Assembly: GCA_027023405.1 (NCBI GenBank) | Contig: JALVVN010000020.1 | Coordinates: 1-41,555, forward strand | Direction of reading: 5' to 3' | DNA length: 41,555 nucleotides | Source: Campylobacterales bacterium | GTDB lineage: Bacteria > Campylobacterota > Campylobacteria > Campylobacterales > QNZT01 | Shown here: positions 27,314 to 35,620 of the stretch, piece by piece | How the letters are laid out: each line of letters opens with the position of its first letter | How positions within the stretch are numbered: position 1 is the first letter of the stretch | The notes under the pieces: model-generated | Told to the model about the DNA's origin: nothing | Database searches by the model: none | The model's input: the letters and a program-made list of their open reading frames with translations, nothing else | Position numbers and translations under genes: made by a program

Positions 27314-29176
27314 ATGAAACAACAATTTTTTAAAGATTTAACAAAGATTTATCAAATAATCAAATCGTTACACGATGAGATAAGCTCCTATTATGAGGGA
27401 GTCAAAGGCAAGGATAGTGTCAAACAAGCTTTTCTTGAGCGTTTTTTAGATCAGATCGGACTAGAAAAGAGTGAACAAAACCGTATGGCAGTCGCATCGA
27501 GACTTATCACGCTCCGTGATGATTTGCTCTCACAAGCCCTCAAAAAGAGCGGTTTTAATGAGGAAGAGATCATCGCCAAAAAAGAGGAAGCCTATCTATG
27601 GGTCGCTGACTTTCACACCAAAATACACCAAAAGCTTATCGACACCATCGAAGATCAGAAGCTTCTGACCCCGTTCTATCGTGAGATCTTTCGCGGTACG
27701 CACGAAGTGGGCAAGCGATTTAGCAGTTGGCAGTCAAGCTGGACAGCACACATCATCAACGGCGTAAACCGCGACCTCTACCGCTACTTCAACGGCGACG
27801 AAGAGAAGATATTTGAGATGCTCAATACCAAAGATCTGCACGATCTTGACGAAGAGGGACAACCGGGTGATCGCTCCTACTCCGTCATCGTCAAAAATGA
27901 AGAGGGGGAATATGAGCACAAAGCTTACAGTCGTGCCTTTGCGACCGAAGTGACGGAGGTGCTCAAAGCCTTGGCAGAGTTTAAAAACAACCTTCTCAAA
28001 CTCGATGATGAGGTCTTTGATCAGCAAAAAGTCTATACCGACTATCTTCAAGCGGTTATCGAGGCACTTGCGGAAGTCGATCGTGCCAAACTCATCTCTC
28101 GATGGGCGGAGGTTGATCGTTGCTGGATGCGTGTCACTGCACCGCTTCAGATCGGGCATCCGCTAGAGTACTACGAAGATCACTACCGAAAAGCGGTCGC
28201 GCTGGAGTGGGATCTGCGCATCGTCAATCCTGAGTCCAACGCCGGAGAGATCAAAGAGAATATCTCGCAAATGTATCAAGAGATGAGCCGTTCGCTAGAA
28301 TCGCAAGCACCCAATGCAACCCACATCTACGATCGCACCCAACCCAATGTCGATCGCGTGCAACTCTACCTCGGTCGCCCCGCACTCTACTACGGCGCGG
28401 AGTTTTGCGGACTCTTCTCCGCACAAGTGGTACCAAACGATGAAAATGTCACCAAAGAGGCGGGTAAAAAGATCTTCGCCTTTGCCGACAATGTTCTCGA
28501 CTCGCAAAAAGCCAAACCCTTTATGAAGATCCAATCGACCGTCTTTGACAAAGCGTTTTTGGATGAGGGGCGTGAGCTGATCTTTAAGCGTAACGATCTC
28601 TGGCACGAGGTCTATAAGATCACGACGATCGGACACGAATATGGGCATATTCTATGGCTCGACGACGATACGGAGCGCGTCATGAACCGCACCGGCAACT
28701 TCAAAAATATCGAAGAGTTCAAGGCGACGACAGGGGGATTGATGGCGTTTTTCACCCATGAACAAGCGGATCTCAAACACCACATTCTCAACGACACCAT
28801 CAAACGCGCCGTCGGCTTGATCGCGTGGCGGGAGACAGGAGAGGTAGAGCCCTACTACTGCGAGGGACTCATACACCTGCACGGACTCTTTGAGAGCGGT
28901 ATCTTGCGCTTTGAGAAACGACTACAGATCGACAGAAGCGACGAAGCCTACGAGAGAGCCAAAGCGTGGTACACCCAATGCTACCATGATCTCGCCCTCC
29001 ACTACCTCCACAAAAAAGACGCCACACAATTTCTCGAGCGCTTCGCCCAAAAAGAGGGAAAATACTGGATGCCAAAAGACAAAACAGTCAACTACTTCGT
29101 CAAATACTACTGGAACCTCCACCAAGACATCGGACAAGTGATCGACGACGAGAGCAGTCGGGATGAGTGGGTGTAA
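27314..29176 (+). CDS. ciaB: CiaB homologue with zinc-peptidase motif
   Basis: The 620-residue protein matches Campylobacter invasion antigen B over its length (C. jejuni form about 610 residues): WARVDxxWM-like RWAEVDRCWMRV, PLQIGHPLEYYEDHYRKAVA, NRVQLY-like VDRVQLYLGRPALYY, and CGLFSAQVVPNDENV. Residues 441-445 read HEYGH and a conserved NIEEFKATTGG follows at 466-476, the pattern of a gluzincin metallopeptidase. No signal peptide is seen. In C. jejuni it is reported as a flagellar-exported invasion factor; in a probably free-living relative a housekeeping peptidase role is more likely. GAGG precedes the ATG; an in-frame extension upstream reads as non-coding. Confidence 0.88.
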   Translation: MKQQFFKDLTKIYQIIKSLHDEISSYYEGVKGKDSVKQAFLERFLDQIGLEKSEQNRMAVASRLITLRDDLLSQALKKSGFNEEEIIAKKEEAYLWVADFHTKIHQKLIDTIEDQKLLTPFYREIFRGTHEVGKRFSSWQSSWTAHIINGVNRDLYRYFNGDEEKIFEMLNTKDLHDLDEEGQPGDRSYSVIVKNEEGEYEHKAYSRAFATEVTEVLKALAEFKNNLLKLDDEVFDQQKVYTDYLQAVIEALAEVDRAKLISRWAEVDRCWMRVTAPLQIGHPLEYYEDHYRKAVALEWDLRIVNPESNAGEIKENISQMYQEMSRSLESQAPNATHIYDRTQPNVDRVQLYLGRPALYYGAEFCGLFSAQVVPNDENVTKEAGKKIFAFADNVLDSQKAKPFMKIQSTVFDKAFLDEGRELIFKRNDLWHEVYKITTIGHEYGHILWLDDDTERVMNRTGNFKNIEEFKATTGGLMAFFTHEQADLKHHILNDTIKRAVGLIAWRETGEVEPYYCEGLIHLHGLFESGILRFEKRLQIDRSDEAYERAKAWYTQCYHDLALHYLHKKDATQFLERFAQKEGKYWMPKDKTVNYFVKYYWNLHQDIGQVIDDESSRDEWV

Positions 29177-29187
29177 AAGGGAGTTGG

Positions 29188-29348
29188 CCCAAATCTCGAA
29201 ATAGAATTCTTTGAATTTGTATTATACTCGTATTCGTGGGATTTACATCAAATTTAAGTCGCACCCGTAGGTTCGGCGATAATTTTATGTAAAGCCCAAG
29301 GATACGATGATGATGCAAAGTCATGAATTTCTATTTCGAGATTTAGGT
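29188..29348. repeat. Short inverted-repeat element, longer copy
   Basis: The unit begins CCCAAATCTCGAAATAG and ends in the near-complement CTATTTCGAGATTTAGGT, so the ends pair over about 20 bases with one or two changes. Inside, TGGGATTTACATCAAATT (29237 on) pairs with AATTTTATGTAAAGCCCA (to 29298) in 16 of 18 positions, with a further small stem (TCGC/GCGA, ACC/GGT) at the tip. The right 51 bp match the copy at 17984-18034. It starts 12 bases after the ciaB stop and carries no gene. Confidence 0.75.
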
Positions 29349-29439
29349 AAAGGCACCTCTAAAAACCAAAGAGAAACTAGTTAGTCGAAAAAGTTTTTTG
29401 CTATTCAAAAGTGAAAATCGGGCTCTTGTATTAGAGAGT

Positions 29440-29994
29440 CTATTTCACATATCGCGTCACACCCAAATTTTCATGCGAAACTCTCCCCTCTCTTCGCCAT
29501 CCTCTTTTCTGAAGCGCTTTGCCGATGAGGTAGTTCATGCCACCGTGTCCGATGAGGGCGATATGATCGTAAGTTTGTGCGAGTGAGAGCAGATGATCTG
29601 TTGCTTTTTGGGCTTGTTTTTTAGATGCTTTGAGAGAATTGTCGCGTTTGCCAATCCCAAAGATCAGCAAAACCTTCAAGAGGATCAACCATGATTTTGG
29701 TCGAAGTTTGAGAAATGGGATATCGACGCTTGGCAAAGCTACTTCATCAAAAAGCGCGCTTTGTTCCGATATCTCTACACTCAAGAGATCAGCAGTGTCG
29801 TGTGTTCGTCGAAGTGAGCTTGTCAAAATGATTTGAGCGTTTTTGATTGCTTTTAATGTCTCTTGGGGAGGCAGATTAGTTTTTATGATTGGATCGGTAT
29901 CGTACGCTTTTACCCATTCACGAAGTGCAGAAGCATCGATCTTTTGAGAACTCTCTAGATCGACTTTGGCGTGTCGGATGAGGTCTATTTGCAT
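29440..29994 (-). CDS. Histidine phosphatase family protein
   Basis: The 184-residue protein opens with IDLIRHAK, whose histidine is the phospho-acceptor of the phosphoglycerate-mutase-like superfamily, and has TSSLRRTHDTADLL and the second catalytic histidine in IALIGHGGMNYL. A hydrophobic segment near the middle (SWLILLKVLLIFGIGK) is unusual and could mediate membrane association. The substrate is not predictable. The ATG at 29994 is used; a GTG one codon earlier is possible. It lies ten bases after the membrane-protein gene upstream and is co-transcribed with it. Confidence 0.8.
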   Translation of the reverse strand: MQIDLIRHAKVDLESSQKIDASALREWVKAYDTDPIIKTNLPPQETLKAIKNAQIILTSSLRRTHDTADLLSVEISEQSALFDEVALPSVDIPFLKLRPKSWLILLKVLLIFGIGKRDNSLKASKKQAQKATDHLLSLAQTYDHIALIGHGGMNYLIGKALQKRGWRREGRVSHENLGVTRYVK

Positions 29995-30004
29995 CACCCC
30001 TACC

Positions 30005-30409
30005 TCAAAACCTCCCTCCTCTCGGTTTCAACCCCCGCAAAAAAAGCCCGATCCCACCGATAAAAAGAATCAACATCGTAATAAGATCAAACGCACTCAT
30101 CCCCTGAAGCGAAAAGTTGATACTCGCGATGATCCCAAAAAAGAGCATGATTACACTCGCACCAAAGAGCACCCAACCCAAATAGTTTTTTGAGTTATAA
30201 AAGATCATTCCCACACCAAAGATAAAGGGGATCAGCACCATTCCGTTTGTGATCTGAAAATTGCCGATATGAAAAAGACCCGCTCCCATTGAGAGATAGT
30301 GATCGACATGGATCGATCGTAGTAGCAGATACCCTCCCGCTATCATCATTACCAAGCCCAAAAAGAAGCTCCCTTCACCACCACCGTTTCCGCCTGCACC
30401 TCTGTACAT
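30005..30409 (-). CDS. Unknown four-helix membrane protein
   Basis: I cannot assign a family. The 134-residue protein has a glycine-rich N-terminus (MYRGAGGNGGGEG) and about four hydrophobic segments, ending in GLFLRGLKPRGG. It resembles small DUF-type bacterial membrane proteins with repeated glycine-containing helices. AGGAG sits five bases before the second of two adjacent ATGs, which is why 30409 is preferred. It precedes the histidine phosphatase gene in a two-gene unit divergent from moaD. Confidence 0.65.
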   Translation of the reverse strand: MYRGAGGNGGGEGSFFLGLVMMIAGGYLLLRSIHVDHYLSMGAGLFHIGNFQITNGMVLIPFIFGVGMIFYNSKNYLGWVLFGASVIMLFFGIIASINFSLQGMSAFDLITMLILFIGGIGLFLRGLKPRGGRF

Positions 30410-30459
30410 CATCACTCCTGATTTTTATTCACGATTTTTTTTATATTAACATTTTTTGC

Positions 30460-30465
30460 TATAAT
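30460..30465 (+). promoter_or_regulatory. -10 box of the moaD operon
   Basis: TATAAT is followed by CTCCCCAAAGGA, so the predicted transcript starts about where the ribosome-binding site begins. The 21 bases from 30458 to 30478 are identical to 35595-35615 upstream of the lipoprotein gene at 35621. Confidence 0.6.
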
Positions 30466-30483
30466 CTCCCCAAAGGAAAAATG

Positions 30484-30705
30484 ATGGCAATCGTAGAATT
30501 TTTAGGACCGATCGACAAAGAGCCGATCGAAGTAGATATCGCAAACCTCAGCGAACTCAAACCACTTCTAGCCAACGACAAAGATCTTGCCGACTGGCTC
30601 GAAAACTCCGCCGTAGCGGTCAATGACAAGATCGTCTCTGATCTCAATATTCCTCTTCTCAAACATGACAAGATCTCACTTCTTCCTCCGGTGTGTGGCG
30701 GATGA
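30484..30705 (+). CDS. moaD: Molybdopterin synthase sulfur-carrier subunit
   Basis: The 73-residue ubiquitin-fold protein ends in the required Gly-Gly (LLPPVCGG), which becomes the thiocarboxylate that supplies sulfur to molybdopterin. The body shows VEFLGPI and AVNDKIV typical of MoaD/ThiS. The gene is followed at once by moaE, which fixes the MoaD assignment over ThiS. Two tandem ATGs (30481 and 30484) are possible; the second gives better spacing from AAGGA. Confidence 0.9.
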   Translation: MAIVEFLGPIDKEPIEVDIANLSELKPLLANDKDLADWLENSAVAVNDKIVSDLNIPLLKHDKISLLPPVCGG

Positions 30706-31142
30706 TGCCGGAGATTTATGAGGGTGCGCTGGAGGTCGAGTCGATCTTGGCGCGCTGGTACCAAATACACCGGGATCAAAACTTCGGCGCGTTTATCAAC
30801 TTTGTCGGGATCGTGAGAGATGAGGATGGGATCGAGGGGTTGAGCTTTGATATTTATGAGCCGATCTTGCAAAATTGGTTCGATGCGTGGCAGGAGCGTG
30901 CCGCCAAGCAGGGAGCCAAACTCCTGATGGCACACGCCAAAGGGGATGTGTTGCTACACCAAAGCTCCTACATCTCTGCGGTACTCTCACCCAAAAGACG
31001 CGTCGCACTTGAACTTATCGATCAGTTTGTCGAAGACTTCAAAGCCAACGCACCGATTTGGAAATATGATCTCAGAGGGGGCGAACGCCACTACGCACAC
31101 GATCGATCCACACCATTGCCACATAGTGGCATATTGCAATAA
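30702..31142 (+). CDS. moaE: Molybdopterin synthase catalytic subunit
   Basis: The 146-residue protein matches MoaE: GAFINFVGIVRDEDG near the start (usual G-A-x-x-x-F-x-G-x-V-R), the central YISAVLSPKRRVALELIDQFVEDFK and the late PIWKYD with its conserved lysine. With MoaD it converts precursor Z to molybdopterin. The ATG overlaps the moaD stop (ATGA). MoaA and MoaC are not nearby. Confidence 0.92.
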   Translation: MMPEIYEGALEVESILARWYQIHRDQNFGAFINFVGIVRDEDGIEGLSFDIYEPILQNWFDAWQERAAKQGAKLLMAHAKGDVLLHQSSYISAVLSPKRRVALELIDQFVEDFKANAPIWKYDLRGGERHYAHDRSTPLPHSGILQ

Positions 31143-31162
31143 CCATACAAGGAGAGGGAAAA

Positions 31163-32380
31163 ATGGAATTTGACACTTATGAAGCATCTATGCGCAAACT
31201 CTACGCATCAATGGAGGGGAGTTACGCGACGCAGATGTGCTTCTTGGATGAGGCGCTCGATCGGGTTTTGGCGGAGGATATCGTCAGCGATCACAACTCC
31301 CCCGCCTACCCCACTTCCGCGATGGACGGCTACGCGATCAAATATATAGATCAGCAACTCGGGCGGATTCAGATCAGTGGCACCAATCCCGCCGGTTCCT
31401 ATGACGACACGGAGATGATCGGCGGTGAAGCGATTAAAACTTTCACCGGATCATTGATGCCAAAAGGATCCGATACACTGATCCCTATCGAAAATGTCGA
31501 AGTCGAGGGCAATGAGATCGTCATCAAAGAGGAAGTTCCCAAAGGCTTTTCTGTGCGTCCTGTCGGTGAAAACTATCAGGAGGGCGATATTCTCATCCCC
31601 AAAGGCACCAAGCTCGGCTTTGCGGAGATCGGTGTTTTGGCGAGTCTCAATATTTCCCAAATTCCCGTCTTTCAAAGACCGACTGTTTCCATCCTTGCCA
31701 CCGGTTCGGAGATACTCGATGTCGGGGAAAAGGCGACAAATCCCGCACAAATAAGAAGCTCAAACCAATTTACCCTCCACGCCCTAGCCAAAAAAGCACA
31801 CGCTACTTCCTTACGACTACCGCTCCAAAAAGATGACAAAGAGAGCATCCGATCGGCGATGCTAAATGCACTGGAACGATCCGATATCGTCGTGACAACC
31901 GGTGGTGTGAGTGTGGGTGACTATGACTTTGTCAAAGATATCTTGGGCGATCTCGATGCCAAATATATCACCCAAGGGGTCATTCTCAAACCCGGGCAGC
32001 ATATCAAAATAGTCCAAGTCGGCAAAAAGTTCATCTTTGCCCTTCCGGGATTTCCTTATAGTTCGACTGTGACATTTATCCTCTATGTCATCCCGCTCAT
32101 CCGCTATATGCAGGGGCTCGATCCCAAGCTCCCGCTCAAGCGCGCACGCCTCAACCAAACCTACAAAAAACGCTCACACAAAACAGAGATAGCTACGGGT
32201 AACCTCAGCTACAACCAAGGTGCCTACCAGATCGACTTCACCGGTAAAAAAATAGGCTCATCAGCGATCTTGACCAATATGCTCGGCAATACCGCGCTCA
32301 TCATGATCCCGCAAGAGAGTGGCGATATCGAAGCAGGACAAGAGGTAGACTTCATCGATCTAGAGGTGCTATTCGCCTAG
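31163..32380 (+). CDS. moeA: Molybdopterin molybdenumtransferase
   Basis: The 405-residue protein has the MoeA features: PAYPTSAMDGYAIK, a central IRSSNQFTLHALAKKA, the MPT-binding VVTTGGVSVGDYDFVKDIL and ALPGFPYSSTVTF. It inserts molybdate into adenylylated molybdopterin. AAGGAGAGGGAAAA precedes the ATG. It completes a moaD-moaE-moeA operon that supplies cofactor for enzymes such as nitrate, formate or sulfur-compound oxidoreductases outside the window. Confidence 0.94.
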   Translation: MEFDTYEASMRKLYASMEGSYATQMCFLDEALDRVLAEDIVSDHNSPAYPTSAMDGYAIKYIDQQLGRIQISGTNPAGSYDDTEMIGGEAIKTFTGSLMPKGSDTLIPIENVEVEGNEIVIKEEVPKGFSVRPVGENYQEGDILIPKGTKLGFAEIGVLASLNISQIPVFQRPTVSILATGSEILDVGEKATNPAQIRSSNQFTLHALAKKAHATSLRLPLQKDDKESIRSAMLNALERSDIVVTTGGVSVGDYDFVKDILGDLDAKYITQGVILKPGQHIKIVQVGKKFIFALPGFPYSSTVTFILYVIPLIRYMQGLDPKLPLKRARLNQTYKKRSHKTEIATGNLSYNQGAYQIDFTGKKIGSSAILTNMLGNTALIMIPQESGDIEAGQEVDFIDLEVLFA

Positions 32381-32384
32381 CCCA

Positions 32385-32918
32385 ATGAAAAGGATCACGC
32401 ACTTTTTTCTCACAGTCATTGTTTTAGTCTACATCCTCTTTGAGGAGATTGTTTGGGAGCGATTGGCAGAGCCGATCGTGACGACGATCCGATCACTCAA
32501 AATCCTACAAAGACTTGCCCTAACTCTGCGTCGTATCGACAGTCGCATCATCCTTGTGATTTTTGTAGCGATATTTGGAGTGGTCGAGCTTTTAGGCATC
32601 TATGCGGGTATTCTTTTCGTACAGGGAAGTGTCATCACCGCGATTTTACTCTATGCGCTCAAAATACCGATCGCCGCTTTTACCTTTTGGCTCTTTGAAC
32701 AGAGCAAAGATAGACTACTTAAATTTAAATGGTTTGCCAAGGTATACCATGCAATAATACATCTCATCGATCGTATCAAAGCTTCGGAAATCTACCGTGA
32801 GATCAAAGCCAAAAGCCAACGCATCAAAAGCTATCTCAAAACACACCTCTCACAGCGAAGATCAGCGTGGATCGCCAAGATCAAGCACCTCTACCACAAA
32901 TTCAAGCGCAAATATTAA
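32385..32918 (+). CDS. Unknown membrane protein with basic C-terminus
   Basis: No family recognised. The 177-residue protein has an N-terminal span (FFLTVIVLVYILFEEIVW), two more hydrophobic segments in the middle (IILVIFVAIFGVVELLGIY and ITAILLYALKIPIAAFTFW) and a strongly basic amphipathic tail of about 65 residues ending KFKRKY. The tail has the periodicity of a long helix. It starts four bases after moeA, so it is co-transcribed, but nothing ties it to molybdenum. Confidence 0.7.
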   Translation: MKRITHFFLTVIVLVYILFEEIVWERLAEPIVTTIRSLKILQRLALTLRRIDSRIILVIFVAIFGVVELLGIYAGILFVQGSVITAILLYALKIPIAAFTFWLFEQSKDRLLKFKWFAKVYHAIIHLIDRIKASEIYREIKAKSQRIKSYLKTHLSQRRSAWIAKIKHLYHKFKRKY

Positions 32919-32930
32919 CCCCTTTTAAAG

Positions 32931-32936
32931 TATAAT
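32931..32936 (+). promoter_or_regulatory. -10 box of the TonB-receptor operon
   Basis: TATAAT in AAAGTATAATATCC lies 26 bases before the ATG at 32963, with AGAGGAGAGG just before that ATG. It shows the receptor genes have their own promoter, separate from moaDE-moeA. Confidence 0.55.
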
Positions 32937-32962
32937 ATCCGACTTTTAAGAGAGGAGAGGTC

Positions 32963-33151
32963 ATGATACACGGTATCAAATGCTACTTTTGCTTTTTCGG
33001 TATCTTAGCAAATACGATCAACACAACGCTTAACGCACACTTCGCACGCCAAAAAGCGTTCGCACTGCTACGCATCCAAAACCTCATCGATCTTAAAGTC
33101 TTACAAACACTACAAACAAAAGAAAAAACACTCTATGAAGGAAACCTATGA
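32963..33151 (+). CDS. Unknown 62-residue protein ahead of the TonB receptor
   Basis: The protein begins MIHGIKCYFCFFGILANTIN with a C-x-x-C pair in a hydrophobic segment, followed by a helical tail rich in L, Q and K. I know no family for it. It has the strongest ribosome-binding site in the region (AGAGGAGAGGTC), its own -10 box, and its stop overlaps the receptor start (ATGA), so it is very likely translated and coupled to receptor synthesis. It could be a small membrane or metal-related protein or simply a leader gene; the sequence does not decide. Confidence 0.65.
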   Translation: MIHGIKCYFCFFGILANTINTTLNAHFARQKAFALLRIQNLIDLKVLQTLQTKEKTLYEGNL

Positions 33152-35022
33152 AACATCTACACATTTCACTATTGACGGCACTATCTCTATCACATCTTGC
33201 CGCATCACAAACGACACTCGAAAAGATCATCGTCACCACCCCCAATAAAACCGCCCAATCCCTCCACAATGTCACCGCAAATATTGATGTGATCACAGCC
33301 GATGAGATCCAAGAGCGAGGTTATCGAGTGTTAAGTGACGCACTACAAACCCACCCCGGATTCTCTTTTAGCCGAAACGGTGGGCTCGGACAAACCACAT
33401 CCATCTATCTTCGAGGCTTTAGTACAAACCGCACGCTTGTACTCATCAACGGTGTTCGCTACAACGATCCTACCTCACCCAGTGGCGCCCAATACGAGCA
33501 CCTCCAGCTCCAAAATGTCGCACGCATCGAGATCGTCAAAGGACCACAGTCAGGCATCTGGGGAGCGGACGCGAGTGGCGGTGTGATCAATATCATCACA
33601 AAAGATGCACAAAAAAATGGCGCGACCGCGTCCATCCACGCTGAATACGGTAGCTACAATACCCAAACCTACGGCATCTTCACTGCCCTCAAAACAGACA
33701 AATTCGATCTCAGTCTCAATCTCGACAGACTAAGCAGTGACGGTTTTAGCGCCAAAACCGCCGACGGTAAAAAAGCAACAGATTTTGAAGATGACGAATA
33801 CAGCAATAATTCCTATGATCTCAAACTCGGCTATAACATTACCGATCACGATCAACTCAACGGTTTCTATCGATATATCGATGCCGATACTGACTTTGAC
33901 GGTTTTGATATGAATGCCACCAAAGCCGCCAACGACCCGATCGCCCACTCCACAAGCAAGGAGAAGTTTTACGGCACAAACTACCGACACAGCGGTGAAA
34001 ATTACAGTGCCAAGCTCTACTATCAACGCTCTGACTTTCAAAGAACCTCCAAAGTAGCACCAAGCGCATACAGCAACGGAATCAGTCACTTTGACGGAAG
34101 TATCGACGAGAGTGGTGCGACTCTCGACTACCGACTCTCGCCTGATCTTGCATTAGGGGCGGGTCTCGATCTCAAAAAGTTCAAACACAAAAATAAAATA
34201 AATAATGACTTCACCAACAAAGGTATCTATCTCTCTGTCAACGATACCGTTCACGAAGAGATCGGCGACTCTATCCTTAGTGCTGTCGTCAGATATGACA
34301 ATTTTGACAAATTTGACAACAAAACCACCTATCGACTCGGCTTCAAACACTACTCCAAAGATGATGCACAGCTAAGCTACTTTGCCAACTACGGCACAGG
34401 ATACAACACCCCCACACTCTACCAACTCTACGATGCGATGACCGGGAACAAAGCGCTTAAGCCGGAGACAACCAAAGGATTTGATCTTGGATTTAATTAC
34501 CATGGATTTAACGCAACATATTTTCAAAACAAAATCACAGGTATGATCGACTACCTTATGACCGATCCAATAACCTACAAAGGTGCCTACTACAACCTCG
34601 GTGGAAAATCAACCCTCAAAGGGTATGAACTCTCCTACAAAGGGAGTGCCACCGATCTCAACCTCGCCTACAACCTCAACTACACCTACCTCAAAACCAA
34701 AGATCAAAACGGCAAAGAACTCCCGCGCCGACCCAAAAACAGCGCCAACCTCTCACTCGACTACTACGGCATACCGCAAACACATCTCGGCACACTCATC
34801 AGCTACACCGGCAAACGCAAAAAAAGCCCCTACGACGCCAATCCGACCAAAGACTACAAATCCTATACTCTCGTCGATCTCATCGCCGGTTATGATGTCA
34901 GCCCTGCACTTCACCTCTACACCAAAGTCGAAAACGCACTCGATAAAAAGTATGAAAACATCACAGGTTACGGTGTGAGTGAACGCGCCTACTATGTCGG
35001 ATTTGACTACAAGATCAAGTGA
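33148..35022 (+). CDS. TonB-dependent outer-membrane receptor, BtuB-like
   Basis: The 624-residue protein has a signal peptide, a TonB-box-like stretch (TLEKIIVTTP), a plug domain (GYRVLSDALQTHPGFSFSRNG, YLRGFSTNRTLVLINGVRYND, VARIEIVKGPQSGIWGADA, GGVINIITK) and a 22-strand-type barrel ending in a C-terminal aromatic (YYVGFDYKIK). Plug and barrel best resemble BtuB/siderophore receptors of moderate size. The substrate is not clear: no cobalamin riboswitch precedes it. It is coupled at both ends, to a 62-residue protein and to a half-size permease. Confidence 0.9.
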   Translation: MKHLHISLLTALSLSHLAASQTTLEKIIVTTPNKTAQSLHNVTANIDVITADEIQERGYRVLSDALQTHPGFSFSRNGGLGQTTSIYLRGFSTNRTLVLINGVRYNDPTSPSGAQYEHLQLQNVARIEIVKGPQSGIWGADASGGVINIITKDAQKNGATASIHAEYGSYNTQTYGIFTALKTDKFDLSLNLDRLSSDGFSAKTADGKKATDFEDDEYSNNSYDLKLGYNITDHDQLNGFYRYIDADTDFDGFDMNATKAANDPIAHSTSKEKFYGTNYRHSGENYSAKLYYQRSDFQRTSKVAPSAYSNGISHFDGSIDESGATLDYRLSPDLALGAGLDLKKFKHKNKINNDFTNKGIYLSVNDTVHEEIGDSILSAVVRYDNFDKFDNKTTYRLGFKHYSKDDAQLSYFANYGTGYNTPTLYQLYDAMTGNKALKPETTKGFDLGFNYHGFNATYFQNKITGMIDYLMTDPITYKGAYYNLGGKSTLKGYELSYKGSATDLNLAYNLNYTYLKTKDQNGKELPRRPKNSANLSLDYYGIPQTHLGTLISYTGKRKKSPYDANPTKDYKSYTLVDLIAGYDVSPALHLYTKVENALDKKYENITGYGVSERAYYVGFDYKIK

Positions 35023-35591
35023 TGTTGCGACTCATCCCGCGAGAGTTTGTGCGCTACAAATTTACAAACTCCCTCTTTTTGGGGCTCTCGGTCGGGTCGA
35101 TCTTCGTCGTCTATCAGCCCCTTGATCCCTCCATCTACTCACTCGGCGGGATCGCTTTGGCGATCGCTATCCTCATCGTCGCCCGCTTCTACGACAAGAT
35201 CATGAATATCGACTACTTTTTTAAGATCTCACTCTTGGTTGAGCTGATCATGCTAGGGGTGATCCTCTTTTTCCTGATCCACCCCTACAACTACCTCAGC
35301 GCCCTCATCGTCTATATCGGCTACCAAAGCACCTTTGTCTTCGGATCCTACCTCGTACGCGCCGAGACCATCATCCTCAAAAGAGACTACCTCCTCACCC
35401 TCATCGACAGCGCCAAACAACTCGGCTACCTCACAGGACTGCTTCTTAGCTACCTCTTTTACAAAGCACTCAAATACTTTTGGCACATCAGCGACAAAAC
35501 AAAGCAGGTTTATGATCTACATATGGTGCTTTTGGTGTGTGAGATTGCGATTATTTTTCTACTGTATCGTAGTTTTCGGAAAAATAGCTAA
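35022..35591 (+). CDS. Six-span membrane protein, possible half-size permease
   Basis: The 189-residue protein has about six hydrophobic segments with short loops and a layout like the N-terminal half of a major-facilitator transporter, including a charged loop (RFYDKIMN) after the second span. I cannot place it in a named family. Its ATG shares one base with the receptor stop (TGATG; a GTG one codon earlier is less likely). Position directly after a TonB receptor suggests it carries the same ligand across the inner membrane or helps the receptor; this is inference. Confidence 0.65.
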   Translation: MLRLIPREFVRYKFTNSLFLGLSVGSIFVVYQPLDPSIYSLGGIALAIAILIVARFYDKIMNIDYFFKISLLVELIMLGVILFFLIHPYNYLSALIVYIGYQSTFVFGSYLVRAETIILKRDYLLTLIDSAKQLGYLTGLLLSYLFYKALKYFWHISDKTKQVYDLHMVLLVCEIAIIFLLYRSFRKNS

Positions 35592-35596
35592 TATGC

Positions 35597-35602
35597 TATA
35601 AT
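35597..35602 (+). promoter_or_regulatory. -10 box of the lipoprotein gene
   Basis: TATAAT followed by CTCCCCAAAGGAG; this promoter and ribosome-binding site share an identical 21-base core with the one before moaD. It overlaps the end region of the preceding permease gene. Confidence 0.6.
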
Positions 35603-35620
35603 CTCCCCAAAGGAGTCAAT

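Noticed and set aside
32919-32962. Cobalamin riboswitch ahead of the BtuB-like receptor
   Set aside because: Only 44 bases separate the genes, filled by a -10 box and ribosome-binding site; there is no room for the riboswitch fold.
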